Positions 10,284 to 18,317 of a stretch of 64,000 nt of DNA are shown here, piece by piece. The stretch covers positions 124,001-188,000 of the forward strand of contig NZ_ANBA01000014.1 in assembly GCF_000341085.1 (NCBI RefSeq), read 5' to 3'. Within the stretch, counting starts at the first letter, position 1; every line of letters starts with the position of its first letter. The DNA comes from Nocardiopsis ganjiahuensis DSM 45031. Its GTDB lineage: Bacteria; Actinomycetota; Actinomycetes; Streptosporangiales; Streptosporangiaceae. A model generated the notes under the pieces. That model worked only from the letters and a program-made list of their open reading frames with translations. It ran no database searches and had not been told where the DNA came from. The translations under genes were made by a program, and so were the position numbers.

Positions 10284-12314
10284 ATGGACTCCTCCCGCCC
10301 CCTCGCGGGCCACCGCTCCCGAACGGGCCGCCGTGCGCTGCCGTACCTGACCGCGCCGCTGCTGGCCGCCCTGGTGCTGCTCGGCTCGGCGACCGCAGGC
10401 GCGGGACCCGCGCACGCGGAACCCGAGAACCCCAAGCCCTCTCCCGCCGAGCACTTCGCCGGGCTCCTCGCCGAGGAGCCCGAGGGCGCGGCGGTCGTCG
10501 TCGACGACTCCCTCGCCGGGGACTACGGCCTGGCGGAACTGGAACAGAGCCTGCACGGCTCCTTCGGCAGGCTGGACGTGCCGTACTACGTCGTGGCCAG
10601 CAGCGTCCCGGACTACGCGACCTCGAGTGACGACCTCCTGGCCGGGTTGCAGGACCGTGTGGGCAAGCCCGGCCTGTACGTCCACCTGCGGCCGCAGCAG
10701 TCCCGGGTCCACGCGGTGGCCCGTCAGGTGGACCTGCCGCTGGCCGAGGCCGACCGGGTGCTCGGCAGGGAGCGGGCGTTCACCATCCACACCCCGCTGC
10801 ACACGATGGCGGGCGTCTACGTGGACACCCTGACCGCCCCCGACCTCGCCGAACGGGCCGAACTGCGCTGGAACGACACACTGCCGTTCACCTGGTGGCT
10901 GGAGGCCCGGTTCGGCGGTCTACGGCTGGAAACCCGGTCCGGACCGGCCCAGTTGGGCGAGCTCACGGCGGGGGTCGCCGGAGCGGCGGTGACGCTGGGG
11001 CTGCTGCTGGGGGCGGTCCGCTCCGGGCGGCGGGGCCGGGCGGCGAAGACGGGGTACACCGGGGACCTGCCCGGGGACCGGGCCCTCGGTGTGGGCCGCG
11101 TCCTCGTCCTGGGTACGGGCGCGGTCGTGGTGGTCGCCTCCGTGGTCCACCTGTCCACCGCGGCCCTGCCCTGGGAGCAACAGCAGCGGGGGCCGACCCC
11201 TCCGCAGGTCGGCCCCTACGTCGCCTCCACGGTCCGGGTCACGCGGATCGCCGAGGAACTGGCCGAGGATCCCCTGTACGTGGACCCCCTGGCCCAGGTG
11301 GGCGTCCAGGACCTGAACGGAACCGCGGACCGCCTGACCGGGGCCGAAGTCCCTGTCTACACCGCGGTGCTGCCGATGAGCCGTACCGACGAGTCAGGCG
11401 GCGACCCGGAGGTCCTCGCCTACGCGCTCCACCACGTCATGGACGAGGACGGCCTCTTCATCGTCGTGGACGCCACCGTCGAGGATTCCCCCAAGGTGGG
11501 GGTGGCCCTGTTCGGTGTCGAGGCCGAGGGCCTCTCCGAGGACGCGTACGGCCTGTGGGAGGTGACCGGGCACCGGTTCGACCGGACGGTCGACCAGGCG
11601 TTGGCCGAACTGCTCGACTGGCTGGGGGAGGTCTCGGCGGCTCCGGGGCAGGAACCGGAGACACCCGACTGGGTTCAGGACAGGGCCGAACCGCCCTACG
11701 AGCCCTCCCGGTGGGAGGAGTTCTTCTCCGGCCGGTTCGCCGGGGCCCTGTTCCTGGCCGGACCGCTCACGGCCGCGGTGCTCCTCGCGCTGGCGGGTCT
11801 GGCGCTCCGCGCCAGGGGGCGCCTGCGTGCCGTGCCGGGGCGCGCCCTGCGGCCGCGCGCCGACCGCGCGGTGCGCCGGGCGGTCAGGGCGCTGGAGTCG
11901 GCGCCGCAGGACCGCCCGGGGAGGGACCGGGCCCTGCGCGAGATCGACACCGCCCTGGCCGTCCTGGCCGGGGAACCGGACGAACTCGACCTGGTCGGGG
12001 TGATCGTGCTGGCGGAGCGGTCCGTGCGCAGGCTGGACCCCGAGGTGGTGACCGGGGTCGACGCACAGCTCTGCGAGGTCAACCCCCTGCACGGCCAGGC
12101 CGTGCGGCGCGGGACGGGGCCCGGCCCATCCCTGTGCGCCTCCTGCACGGCGCTGGGGAAGAGCGAACGCGACCGGCGCACCCTCCGGGTGGCCGCTCCG
12201 GAGGGAGGCCGCGTCCCGCACGGGGAGCTGAACCGGCGGTGGGTCACCACCGGCTACGGGACCAGGGGCCGACTCGAGGCCGAAGATCTGCTGAAGGAAA
12301 CCGATGTCCACTGA
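10284..12314 (+). CDS. A-type membrane protein 3 (two ectomodules, Cys-NPLHG module)
   Basis: A 676-residue paralogue of the protein at 6876. Signal/anchor segment about 20-41, with AHA as a possible cleavage site; ectomodule 1 (50-185) with [12 protein letters not shown] and GLYVHLRPQQ; membrane segments about 226-244 and 270-292; ectomodule 2 (315-450) with PLYVDPLAQV, AVLPMSRTDESGGDPE and GLFIVVDA; last membrane segment 487-508; cytoplasmic tail with EPDELDLVGVIVLAER, C597-EVNPLHG, LCASC (C618, C621) and YGTRGRLEAEDLL. The ATG at 10284 is preceded by a CAGGAAAG element. It follows the previous B gene by 56 bp and overlaps its own B partner by 11 nt. Function unknown. Confidence 0.8.
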   Translation: MDSSRPLAGHRSRTGRRALPYLTAPLLAALVLLGSATAGAGPAHAEPENPKPSPAEHFAGLLAEEPEGAAVVVDDSLAGDYGLAELEQSLHGSFGRLDVPYYVVASSVPDYATSSDDLLAGLQDRVGKPGLYVHLRPQQSRVHAVARQVDLPLAEADRVLGRERAFTIHTPLHTMAGVYVDTLTAPDLAERAELRWNDTLPFTWWLEARFGGLRLETRSGPAQLGELTAGVAGAAVTLGLLLGAVRSGRRGRAAKTGYTGDLPGDRALGVGRVLVLGTGAVVVVASVVHLSTAALPWEQQQRGPTPPQVGPYVASTVRVTRIAEELAEDPLYVDPLAQVGVQDLNGTADRLTGAEVPVYTAVLPMSRTDESGGDPEVLAYALHHVMDEDGLFIVVDATVEDSPKVGVALFGVEAEGLSEDAYGLWEVTGHRFDRTVDQALAELLDWLGEVSAAPGQEPETPDWVQDRAEPPYEPSRWEEFFSGRFAGALFLAGPLTAAVLLALAGLALRARGRLRAVPGRALRPRADRAVRRAVRALESAPQDRPGRDRALREIDTALAVLAGEPDELDLVGVIVLAERSVRRLDPEVVTGVDAQLCEVNPLHGQAVRRGTGPGPSLCASCTALGKSERDRRTLRVAAPEGGRVPHGELNRRWVTTGYGTRGRLEAEDLLKETDVH

Positions 12315-13611
12315 CCACAGGACCACGCGTACCCGTTGGGCCGCGGTCGCGGTGCCGCCCCTGGCCGTCCTCCTCCTGGCCGCCGCTCCGGCGGCGAGCC
12401 GGGCCGACACCGCTGAGGAGGGACCGGGGCCGAGCGAGCGCCTGGCGGCGGCGCTGGAGGAGTCACCCGTCTACGTCGATCCCACCTACGCCAGCGCCCT
12501 CCCCGAGGACCTCGTCCAGCAGGTGGAGAACAGCATCAACGACTCCGGGGCGCCGCTGAGGGTGGTGGCCGTCCCGATGATCGAGGGCGGCGACTGGAAC
12601 GGTGACTCCTCCCTCATGGTGTCCGCCGTGCACGACAGGAGCGGCGCGGACGAGGCGCACTACCTGGTCCTGGACGGCCGGAGCCTGTCCGGGCACGACT
12701 TCGAGGCGGGGGGAGAACGCACGAGCCGCGCCTTCTACGGCTCCGAGGCGGCCTCCGTGGAGCTGGGCCGGGACGCCCCGGCCGCGGAGCGCCTGGAGCG
12801 GGCCGTGGAGGTCGCGCTCTCCGACGACCCGGAGGGGATCTACGACACCGCCAGGGAGCAGCAGGAGAGTGCCCCGTTCGACTGGAGGTACTCGCTCGGC
12901 CCGGGAGGGTACACGCTGTTCGCGGTGCTTCCCTGGGTCCTGGCGGCTCTCGCCCTGCTGGGGCTCGGCTTCGGCCTCCACCGCTGGCGCCGGCCCCGGC
13001 CGGTCCCCGTGCTCGCCCAGCACGCGGCGTTCGACAACGCGAACCGGGCGCGGCGGTCCGAGCTGGCCCGCCGGGCGGGTGAGGAGGTGGTCGAACTCGG
13101 CGAGCGCCTGAGCCAGGCGGCTCCGACCAGCGGTGACGGTGCGGCGGAGGCCCTCCACCGGGCTCTGGACGCGCACGCCGCGGCCCGTAGGGTCTACGAC
13201 CGGCTCCCCGACACCGGGGCCCTGGAGGAGATCGCCGGGGTGCTGGTGCTGTTGGACATGGCCGAGGACCACCTGGACCGGGCGACCCGGCCCGTCGGCC
13301 GCCAGCGCTCCGCGCCCCTGCGCTCGCACTGCTACGCGAACCCGCTGCACGGGACCGTCACCAAGGTGACGAAGTGGCGGGAGTTCGGCGGGCGCAACGA
13401 CATCAGGGTGCCGCTGTGCGCTCCGTGCGCGAAGGCGGTCCGGGACCGGCAGCGCCCGACCGTGCTGTCCGCCCGGTACCGGGGACGTGAGGTGCCCTAC
13501 TACGAGGTGCCCGCCGAGGAGAGCGTGTGGGCGGCCACCGGTTACGGCGCCCTGCGTGAGGACCTGGTCGAGCGTGTTCTGCGCGGCGACCGCCGGGGCC
13601 GGACGAGATAA
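12304..13611 (+). CDS. B-type membrane protein 3 (signal peptide, ectomodule, Cys-NPLHG module)
   Basis: A 435-residue paralogue of the protein at 8923. Signal peptide about 1-34 (hydrophobic 13-31), ectomodule about 44-185 with PVYVDPTYASAL, VVAVPMIEGGDW, AVHDRSG and HYLVLDGRSLSG, membrane helix about 203-224, then QHAAFDNANRAR, ALDAHAAARRVYD, C343-YANPLHG, VPLCAPC (C372, C375), VPYYEVPAEESVW and YGALREDLVERVL. The cytoplasmic half is far more conserved among the three B proteins than the ectomodule, as expected if the inside binds a common partner and the outside has diversified (inference). Starts inside the A3 stop region. Function unknown. Confidence 0.8.
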   Translation: MSTDHRTTRTRWAAVAVPPLAVLLLAAAPAASRADTAEEGPGPSERLAAALEESPVYVDPTYASALPEDLVQQVENSINDSGAPLRVVAVPMIEGGDWNGDSSLMVSAVHDRSGADEAHYLVLDGRSLSGHDFEAGGERTSRAFYGSEAASVELGRDAPAAERLERAVEVALSDDPEGIYDTAREQQESAPFDWRYSLGPGGYTLFAVLPWVLAALALLGLGFGLHRWRRPRPVPVLAQHAAFDNANRARRSELARRAGEEVVELGERLSQAAPTSGDGAAEALHRALDAHAAARRVYDRLPDTGALEEIAGVLVLLDMAEDHLDRATRPVGRQRSAPLRSHCYANPLHGTVTKVTKWREFGGRNDIRVPLCAPCAKAVRDRQRPTVLSARYRGREVPYYEVPAEESVWAATGYGALREDLVERVLRGDRRGRTR

Positions 13612-13686
13612 CGTCCGGGCATCGGATCAGGGGATGCGGGAACCGGGACCGTGTACGGGCGGTCAGTTCCCTGTGGCACCCTGACA

Positions 13687-13707
13687 TGGCGCCCCGCCGG
13701 GGCGCCA
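13687..13707 (+). other. Short GC-rich hairpin upstream of the first kinase gene
   Basis: TGGCGCCCC and GGGGCGCCA form a perfect 9-bp stem with a 3-nt loop, 33 bp before the GTG of the kinase gene. No U-tract follows, so it is not a typical terminator. It could attenuate or stabilise the transcript between the membrane-protein and kinase genes. Confidence 0.4.
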
Positions 13708-13740
13708 CGGGAACGGTGACGGAAGAGAGACGGGCGGGCT

Positions 13741-16023
13741 GTGGACGACCCTCAGAACCAGGGATCGGAGGCCGAGGAGGTCGGCGGCTACCGACTGACT
13801 CGTTCGCTGGGACGGGGCGGTTTCGGTGAGGTGTTCCTCGGTGAGGCCGAGGACGGTACCCGCGCCGCGGTGAAGCTGTTGCACGCCAGTTGGTCGGGCG
13901 ACCCCGACATGCGGCGCCGCTTCGCCGCCGAGGTCGATCAGGCCCGGCGGGTGAGCGGGTTCTGCGTGGCGACGATCCTGGACGCCGACCCCGGCGCCGA
14001 ACGGCCCTGGATCGCCACCGAGTACATCGACGGCCCCACCCTCCAGGCCTCGGTCGAGCAGAACGGTCCGCGCTCGGGAGTGGAACTCCAGCGTCTGGCC
14101 GTGGGCAGCGCGACCGCGCTCGCGGCGATCCACGCCGCCGGGGTGGTGCACCGCGACCTCAAGCCGGACAACATCATGCTGGCCCCGGACGGGCCGAGGG
14201 TGATCGACTTCGGTATCGCCCGCGCCGTGGAGACCACCTCGGTGACGGCCAGCGGGGTGGTCGGAACGATCGGCTACATGGCCCCCGAGCAGTTGGAGGG
14301 CGCCCGCCTCACCTCGGCCGTGGACGTCTTCTCCTGGGCGTCGGTGATGGTCTTCGCGGCGACCGGCAGGGAGGCCTTCCACGGCCCCACCCAGGCCTCG
14401 CGCATCGCCCGCATCCTGGGCGGCGAGCCCGACCTCGGTGGACTGGAGGGCGCCTTCGCCGACATCCTCCGCGCCTGTCTGGACAAGGAGCCCGGGAAGC
14501 GGCCCGACGCCGAGACCCTCATGCGGTGGCTGATCTCCGCGCCCTCCGGCGGCGGCGCGGCCCCGGCACCGGCGGGGACCGGCGGCCACACGGCCGCCCC
14601 CGGCCGGGACCTCACCGCGGTGACCCCCTCACCGGACGCCCACACCCGGGTCGGGGTCGAGGGGACCAGGGTCGCCGAGCACCCGCCCACCGGTGTGGTC
14701 CCGGTCGACCCCACCAGGGTGGCCCCGCCCGGGAAGACCGACCCCACCCGCGCGTACACACGCATGGCACCGGCCGAGGCGCGCCCCGGACAGACCCCGC
14801 AGCCCGGGCAGACCCCGTCGGAGCGGCACCTCCAGCAGGCTCCGCCGCCCGTGTCGCACACGCCGGCCCCGTACGCGCCGCCCCCGTACCCGCCGGTCTC
14901 CGAGACCCCGGTGCCCGGGCACACCGGGGCGGTGCCGCCCTACCACTTCGTCGGCGTCCGCTTCCTCGACCCCGGGGCCCTGGCCGAGGCGATGCAGCAG
15001 AACTGGAGCGCCGCCGTCCAGGTCTTCAGCGACCCCGTCGAACGCGCCGCCCTGGGCGCCTGGATCGTCGACGACCTCGGGGACACCAGAGTCGACCGCT
15101 CCCTCTTCCGCCGCGAGGTCAGGGACGCCAACCTGGCGGTCGCCTCCTTCGTGGCCCAGAACCGCCCCGACCTGCCACCGGTCTTCCGCGGCAGGGGCGT
15201 GTCCCTGGCCGAGCTCCGGGCGCTCTTCTCCGACCCCGGGCCGATCCTGACCGGTGCTCCGATGGCCAACGAGATGGTCCTGCTGGCCCGGCCCGAGCTC
15301 CTGCGGCTGTTGAGCGCGCACCAGGGCTCCGAGGCCGCCGAGTACCAGCGCCTCGCCGAACAGCTCGACCGGGCCGAGCGCGCCGGGACACTCATGCACG
15401 AACAGCTCGCCCAGCAGCTCGTGGGGTGGCGCTCCAGCAAGCCCAACGTCAACCCCTCGCTGATCCTCGCCTTCCTCCTGAACCCCGACCGGATGGTCCC
15501 GCCCGGAAGCGGCGGCGACTCCGGGGTCGCCGAGTGGGTGGACATCCTCTGGCAGCGCGTCATGAACTCCGGGGATCCGGACAACGCCGGGTACGCCGCA
15601 GCGGTCTACGGTTCCATGAGCACCCTCCAGGCCCTGGCCCGTCAGCGCCGTTACTGGGAGAGCCGCTACTCCGAGGTGTCCACCGCCCACGAGGCCGTCC
15701 AGGACAAGGTGCGGCTCCAGGAACGGATCGCCACCGTCGTCCGCTGGAGCAAGTACTCCCTCTTCGGCATCCCCGTCGGCCTGGTCCTGGGAGCGGCCAC
15801 CGACAGCGAGGCCTTCGGCCTGCTGTCCCTGCTGGGGGCGCTCGGCGCAGTGGTCCTGGTCGGGGCCGTCGCCACGAACCTGGTGCTCTGCGGGCCCGCC
15901 CCCCGTCGACGGCAGCGGGTCATGGAACTGCACAACTCCGGGCACCAGCTGCCGCAGCTCACCTCCGGGGTGGAGCGCATCCGCGCGGACCTGGCCCAGG
16001 CGCGCAGGATCAGCGCCGGCTGA
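13741..16023 (+). CDS. Membrane-anchored Ser/Thr protein kinase 1
   Basis: A 760-residue Hanks-type kinase. Catalytic features in order: glycine loop GRGGFGEVFLG (24-34), lysine K45 in AAVKLL, catalytic loop HRDLKPDN (D139, K141, N144), DFG at 156-158 and APEQLEG in the activation segment. A Pro/Thr-rich linker (about 268-395) leads to a conserved region (about 399-640) containing VGVRFLDPGALAEAM and VDRSLFRREVRDAN, which I do not recognise, then two hydrophobic helices near 675-720 and a short tail. No PASTA or other known sensor domain is visible. Start is GTG with a GGAAGAGAG element upstream. Follows the A/B array by 129 bp on the same strand. Confidence 0.9.
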   Translation: MDDPQNQGSEAEEVGGYRLTRSLGRGGFGEVFLGEAEDGTRAAVKLLHASWSGDPDMRRRFAAEVDQARRVSGFCVATILDADPGAERPWIATEYIDGPTLQASVEQNGPRSGVELQRLAVGSATALAAIHAAGVVHRDLKPDNIMLAPDGPRVIDFGIARAVETTSVTASGVVGTIGYMAPEQLEGARLTSAVDVFSWASVMVFAATGREAFHGPTQASRIARILGGEPDLGGLEGAFADILRACLDKEPGKRPDAETLMRWLISAPSGGGAAPAPAGTGGHTAAPGRDLTAVTPSPDAHTRVGVEGTRVAEHPPTGVVPVDPTRVAPPGKTDPTRAYTRMAPAEARPGQTPQPGQTPSERHLQQAPPPVSHTPAPYAPPPYPPVSETPVPGHTGAVPPYHFVGVRFLDPGALAEAMQQNWSAAVQVFSDPVERAALGAWIVDDLGDTRVDRSLFRREVRDANLAVASFVAQNRPDLPPVFRGRGVSLAELRALFSDPGPILTGAPMANEMVLLARPELLRLLSAHQGSEAAEYQRLAEQLDRAERAGTLMHEQLAQQLVGWRSSKPNVNPSLILAFLLNPDRMVPPGSGGDSGVAEWVDILWQRVMNSGDPDNAGYAAAVYGSMSTLQALARQRRYWESRYSEVSTAHEAVQDKVRLQERIATVVRWSKYSLFGIPVGLVLGAATDSEAFGLLSLLGALGAVVLVGAVATNLVLCGPAPRRRQRVMELHNSGHQLPQLTSGVERIRADLAQARRISAG

Positions 16024-16133
16024 CACCACCGGCCGGCACCACGGCGCGGCACCACGGGTCGGCGTCGTCGGCCGTGCCGCGCCGTGCGACGCGGCGCACG
16101 GAACAGGACAAGAGAAGAAGGAAGGGTGGGATC

Positions 16134-18245
16134 GTGGACGAGACCACGGACGTGACCTCCTCCCCCCGGAGGGCCGGTCCGTATCGTCTGACCCGTTCGC
16201 TGGGACGGGGTGGTTTCGGTGAGGTCTTCCTCGGTGAGGCCGAGGACGGCACCCGCGCCGCGGTGAAGCTGTTGCACGCCAGTTGGTCGGGCGATCCCGA
16301 CATGCGGCGCCGCTTCGCCGCCGAGGTCGATCAGGCCCGGCGGGTGAGCGGGTTCTGCATCGCCGCGATCCTGGACGCCGACCCCGGCGCGGACGAGCCG
16401 TGGATCGCCACCGAGTACATCGACGGCCCCACCCTCCACCGCGCTGTCACCGAGGACGGCCCCCGGACCGGCGACGAACTCCAGCGCCTCGCGGTCAACA
16501 CGGCAACCGCGCTCGCGGCGATCCACGCCGCCGGGGTGGTGCACCGCGACCTCAAGCCGGACAACATCATGCTGGCCCCGGACGGGCCGAGGGTGATCGA
16601 CTTCGGCATCGCCCGCGCCGTGGAGACCACATCGGTGACGGCCAGCGGCATCGTCGGCACGGTCGGGTACATGGCTCCCGAGCAGTTGGAGGGGATGCGC
16701 CTCACCTCGGCCGTGGACGTCTTCTCCTGGGCGTCGGTGATGGTCTTCGCGGCGACCGGCAGGGAGGCCTTCCACGGCCCCACCCAGGCCTCGCGCATCG
16801 CCCGGGTGCTGTCCGGGGAACCCGACACCGGCGACCTGTCCGGGCCGCTGCTGGACACCGTCCTGGCCTGCCTGGACAAGGACCCGAAGCGTCGTCCGGA
16901 CGCGGCCGCGCTCTTCCACCACCTGATCTCGGGCAGCGCGCCGGGACCCGGGGCGCCGGTGGCCCCCACCCGGGTGGAGGAGGTGGCGCCGACGCCGCCC
17001 ACCCGCCGGTACACCGAGATCGCTCCGAACCCCGCTCCGCGGCGTCCGGCTCCCACCCCACCGCCCGCCCCGCCGCGTACACAGAGCTCCTACGCCGCCC
17101 CGGCCCTTGCCCGCACAAGCGAGGGAGAGGCCCCGCCGTACAGTTTCGCCGGGGTCCGCTTCACCCGGATCGAGGCGCTGGCCGCCGCCATGCAGGAGCA
17201 CTGGTCGGAGGCGGTCACGGTTCTCGGCGACCCCGCCGAGAGGTCCATGCTCGGGTCCTGGGTCATCAACGACATCCACGACACCAAGGTGGACCGGTCC
17301 CTGTTCCGCAGGGAGGTCAGGGACGCGAACATGGCGGTGGCCTCCTTCATCGCCCAGGCCTGCCCGGAGCTGCCGCCCCGTTTTCGGGGCCACGACCTGA
17401 CGCTCGAAGGGCTGGGCCGCCTCTTCAGTGATCCCCGCCCGCTCATCACCGGCGGCCACCGGGCCAACGAGCTCATGCTGCTGGCCCGTCCGGAGCTGCT
17501 GCGGCAGATGGCGGAGCACCAGGGCGGGGACGGGCCGAGACTGGGCCGGCTGGCCGGGGAGATCGAGGAGGCCGAACGGACCGGCACGGCCTTCCACCGG
17601 GAGCTCGCCCAGAACCTCACCGGCTGGCGCGGCTTCGAGGGCAGAGTGGAGCCCGCACTGGTGCTGGCCTTCCTCCTGCACCCGGAACTCGTCGTGCCCC
17701 CGGACCCCGGCGGCCTGCCCGGGGTCGCGGACTGGACGGGCGCGCTCTGGCCGCGTGTCGACCTCGCCTCGGGCACCCAGCGCGTGGGGTACGCGGCGGC
17801 GGTCTACGCCTGTCTGCCGACCGTCGTCACCCTGGCCCGGCAACGTTCTGCCTGGGAGCAGCGGTCTGTGGCCCTGCACAGCGAGCACAGGGCGCTGGCC
17901 GCTGCCGCGCGGTCGGCAGAGGAGCACTCGGGGACGACGAAGGTCCTGGGCGTCGTGGCCGCCCTGTGCCTGCTCTTGTCCGTGGTCTTCGCGGCGGCGG
18001 CCCAGGGCTCGGGGTTGGGCATGCTGTTCTTCTTGGCCGCGGTGGGTCTGGTGAGCACTCTGGCGATCCAGAAACAGCGGGACACCAATCGCTACGGGGG
18101 CGCGTACGTGCGCCACATGCAGAACCAGCGGATGCAGGGCATCCCCGTCCAGGGGCGGGAGCTGCTCCAGGGGCTCCGGAGGATGGACACCGACCTCCAG
18201 CAGGCCCGCCGGCTGTGTTCACAGCCGCCCCGGCAGCGCCACTAG
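16134..18245 (+). CDS. Membrane-anchored Ser/Thr protein kinase 2
   Basis: A 703-residue paralogue of the preceding kinase with the same catalytic residues at the same positions (K45, D139, K141, N144, D156). Its linker is shorter and Pro-rich (about 265-340), followed by the same unrecognised region (FAGVRFTRIEALAAAM, VDRSLFRREVRDAN, HDLTLEGLGRLF) and two hydrophobic segments close to the C-terminus. The kinase-domain DNA contains blocks of about 100 bp that are identical or nearly so to kinase 1, while the linker and C-terminal region have diverged. GTG at 16134 has GAAGGGTGGG just upstream. Ends the same-strand run, with a terminator 20 bp beyond. Confidence 0.9.
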   Translation: MDETTDVTSSPRRAGPYRLTRSLGRGGFGEVFLGEAEDGTRAAVKLLHASWSGDPDMRRRFAAEVDQARRVSGFCIAAILDADPGADEPWIATEYIDGPTLHRAVTEDGPRTGDELQRLAVNTATALAAIHAAGVVHRDLKPDNIMLAPDGPRVIDFGIARAVETTSVTASGIVGTVGYMAPEQLEGMRLTSAVDVFSWASVMVFAATGREAFHGPTQASRIARVLSGEPDTGDLSGPLLDTVLACLDKDPKRRPDAAALFHHLISGSAPGPGAPVAPTRVEEVAPTPPTRRYTEIAPNPAPRRPAPTPPPAPPRTQSSYAAPALARTSEGEAPPYSFAGVRFTRIEALAAAMQEHWSEAVTVLGDPAERSMLGSWVINDIHDTKVDRSLFRREVRDANMAVASFIAQACPELPPRFRGHDLTLEGLGRLFSDPRPLITGGHRANELMLLARPELLRQMAEHQGGDGPRLGRLAGEIEEAERTGTAFHRELAQNLTGWRGFEGRVEPALVLAFLLHPELVVPPDPGGLPGVADWTGALWPRVDLASGTQRVGYAAAVYACLPTVVTLARQRSAWEQRSVALHSEHRALAAAARSAEEHSGTTKVLGVVAALCLLLSVVFAAAAQGSGLGMLFFLAAVGLVSTLAIQKQRDTNRYGGAYVRHMQNQRMQGIPVQGRELLQGLRRMDTDLQQARRLCSQPPRQRH

Positions 18246-18264
18246 CACCATCGGGACGGAACGA

Positions 18265-18300
18265 CGGAGCCGCCGTGGTCGGGTGACCACGGCGGCTCCG
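18265..18300. terminator. Bidirectional terminator between kinase 2 and the AbgT transporter
   Basis: A perfect 16-bp stem (CGGAGCCGCCGTGGTC with its complement) and a 4-nt loop lies between two converging genes and ends the 5.5-18.2 kb gene run. Confidence 0.85.
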
Positions 18301-18317
18301 TGCGATCGGTCGGCCGA

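Noticed and set aside
6803-13740. Phage or transposon origin of the A/B array
   Set aside because: No integrase, transposase, terminal repeat or tRNA junction was seen and codon use looks like that of the neighbours.
13890-16133. An open frame that would extend kinase 2 upstream through the whole of kinase 1
   Set aside because: In kinase 1 this frame gives only Arg/Pro/Gly-rich sequence. Family similarity begins right after the GTG at 16134, which has its own ribosome binding site.
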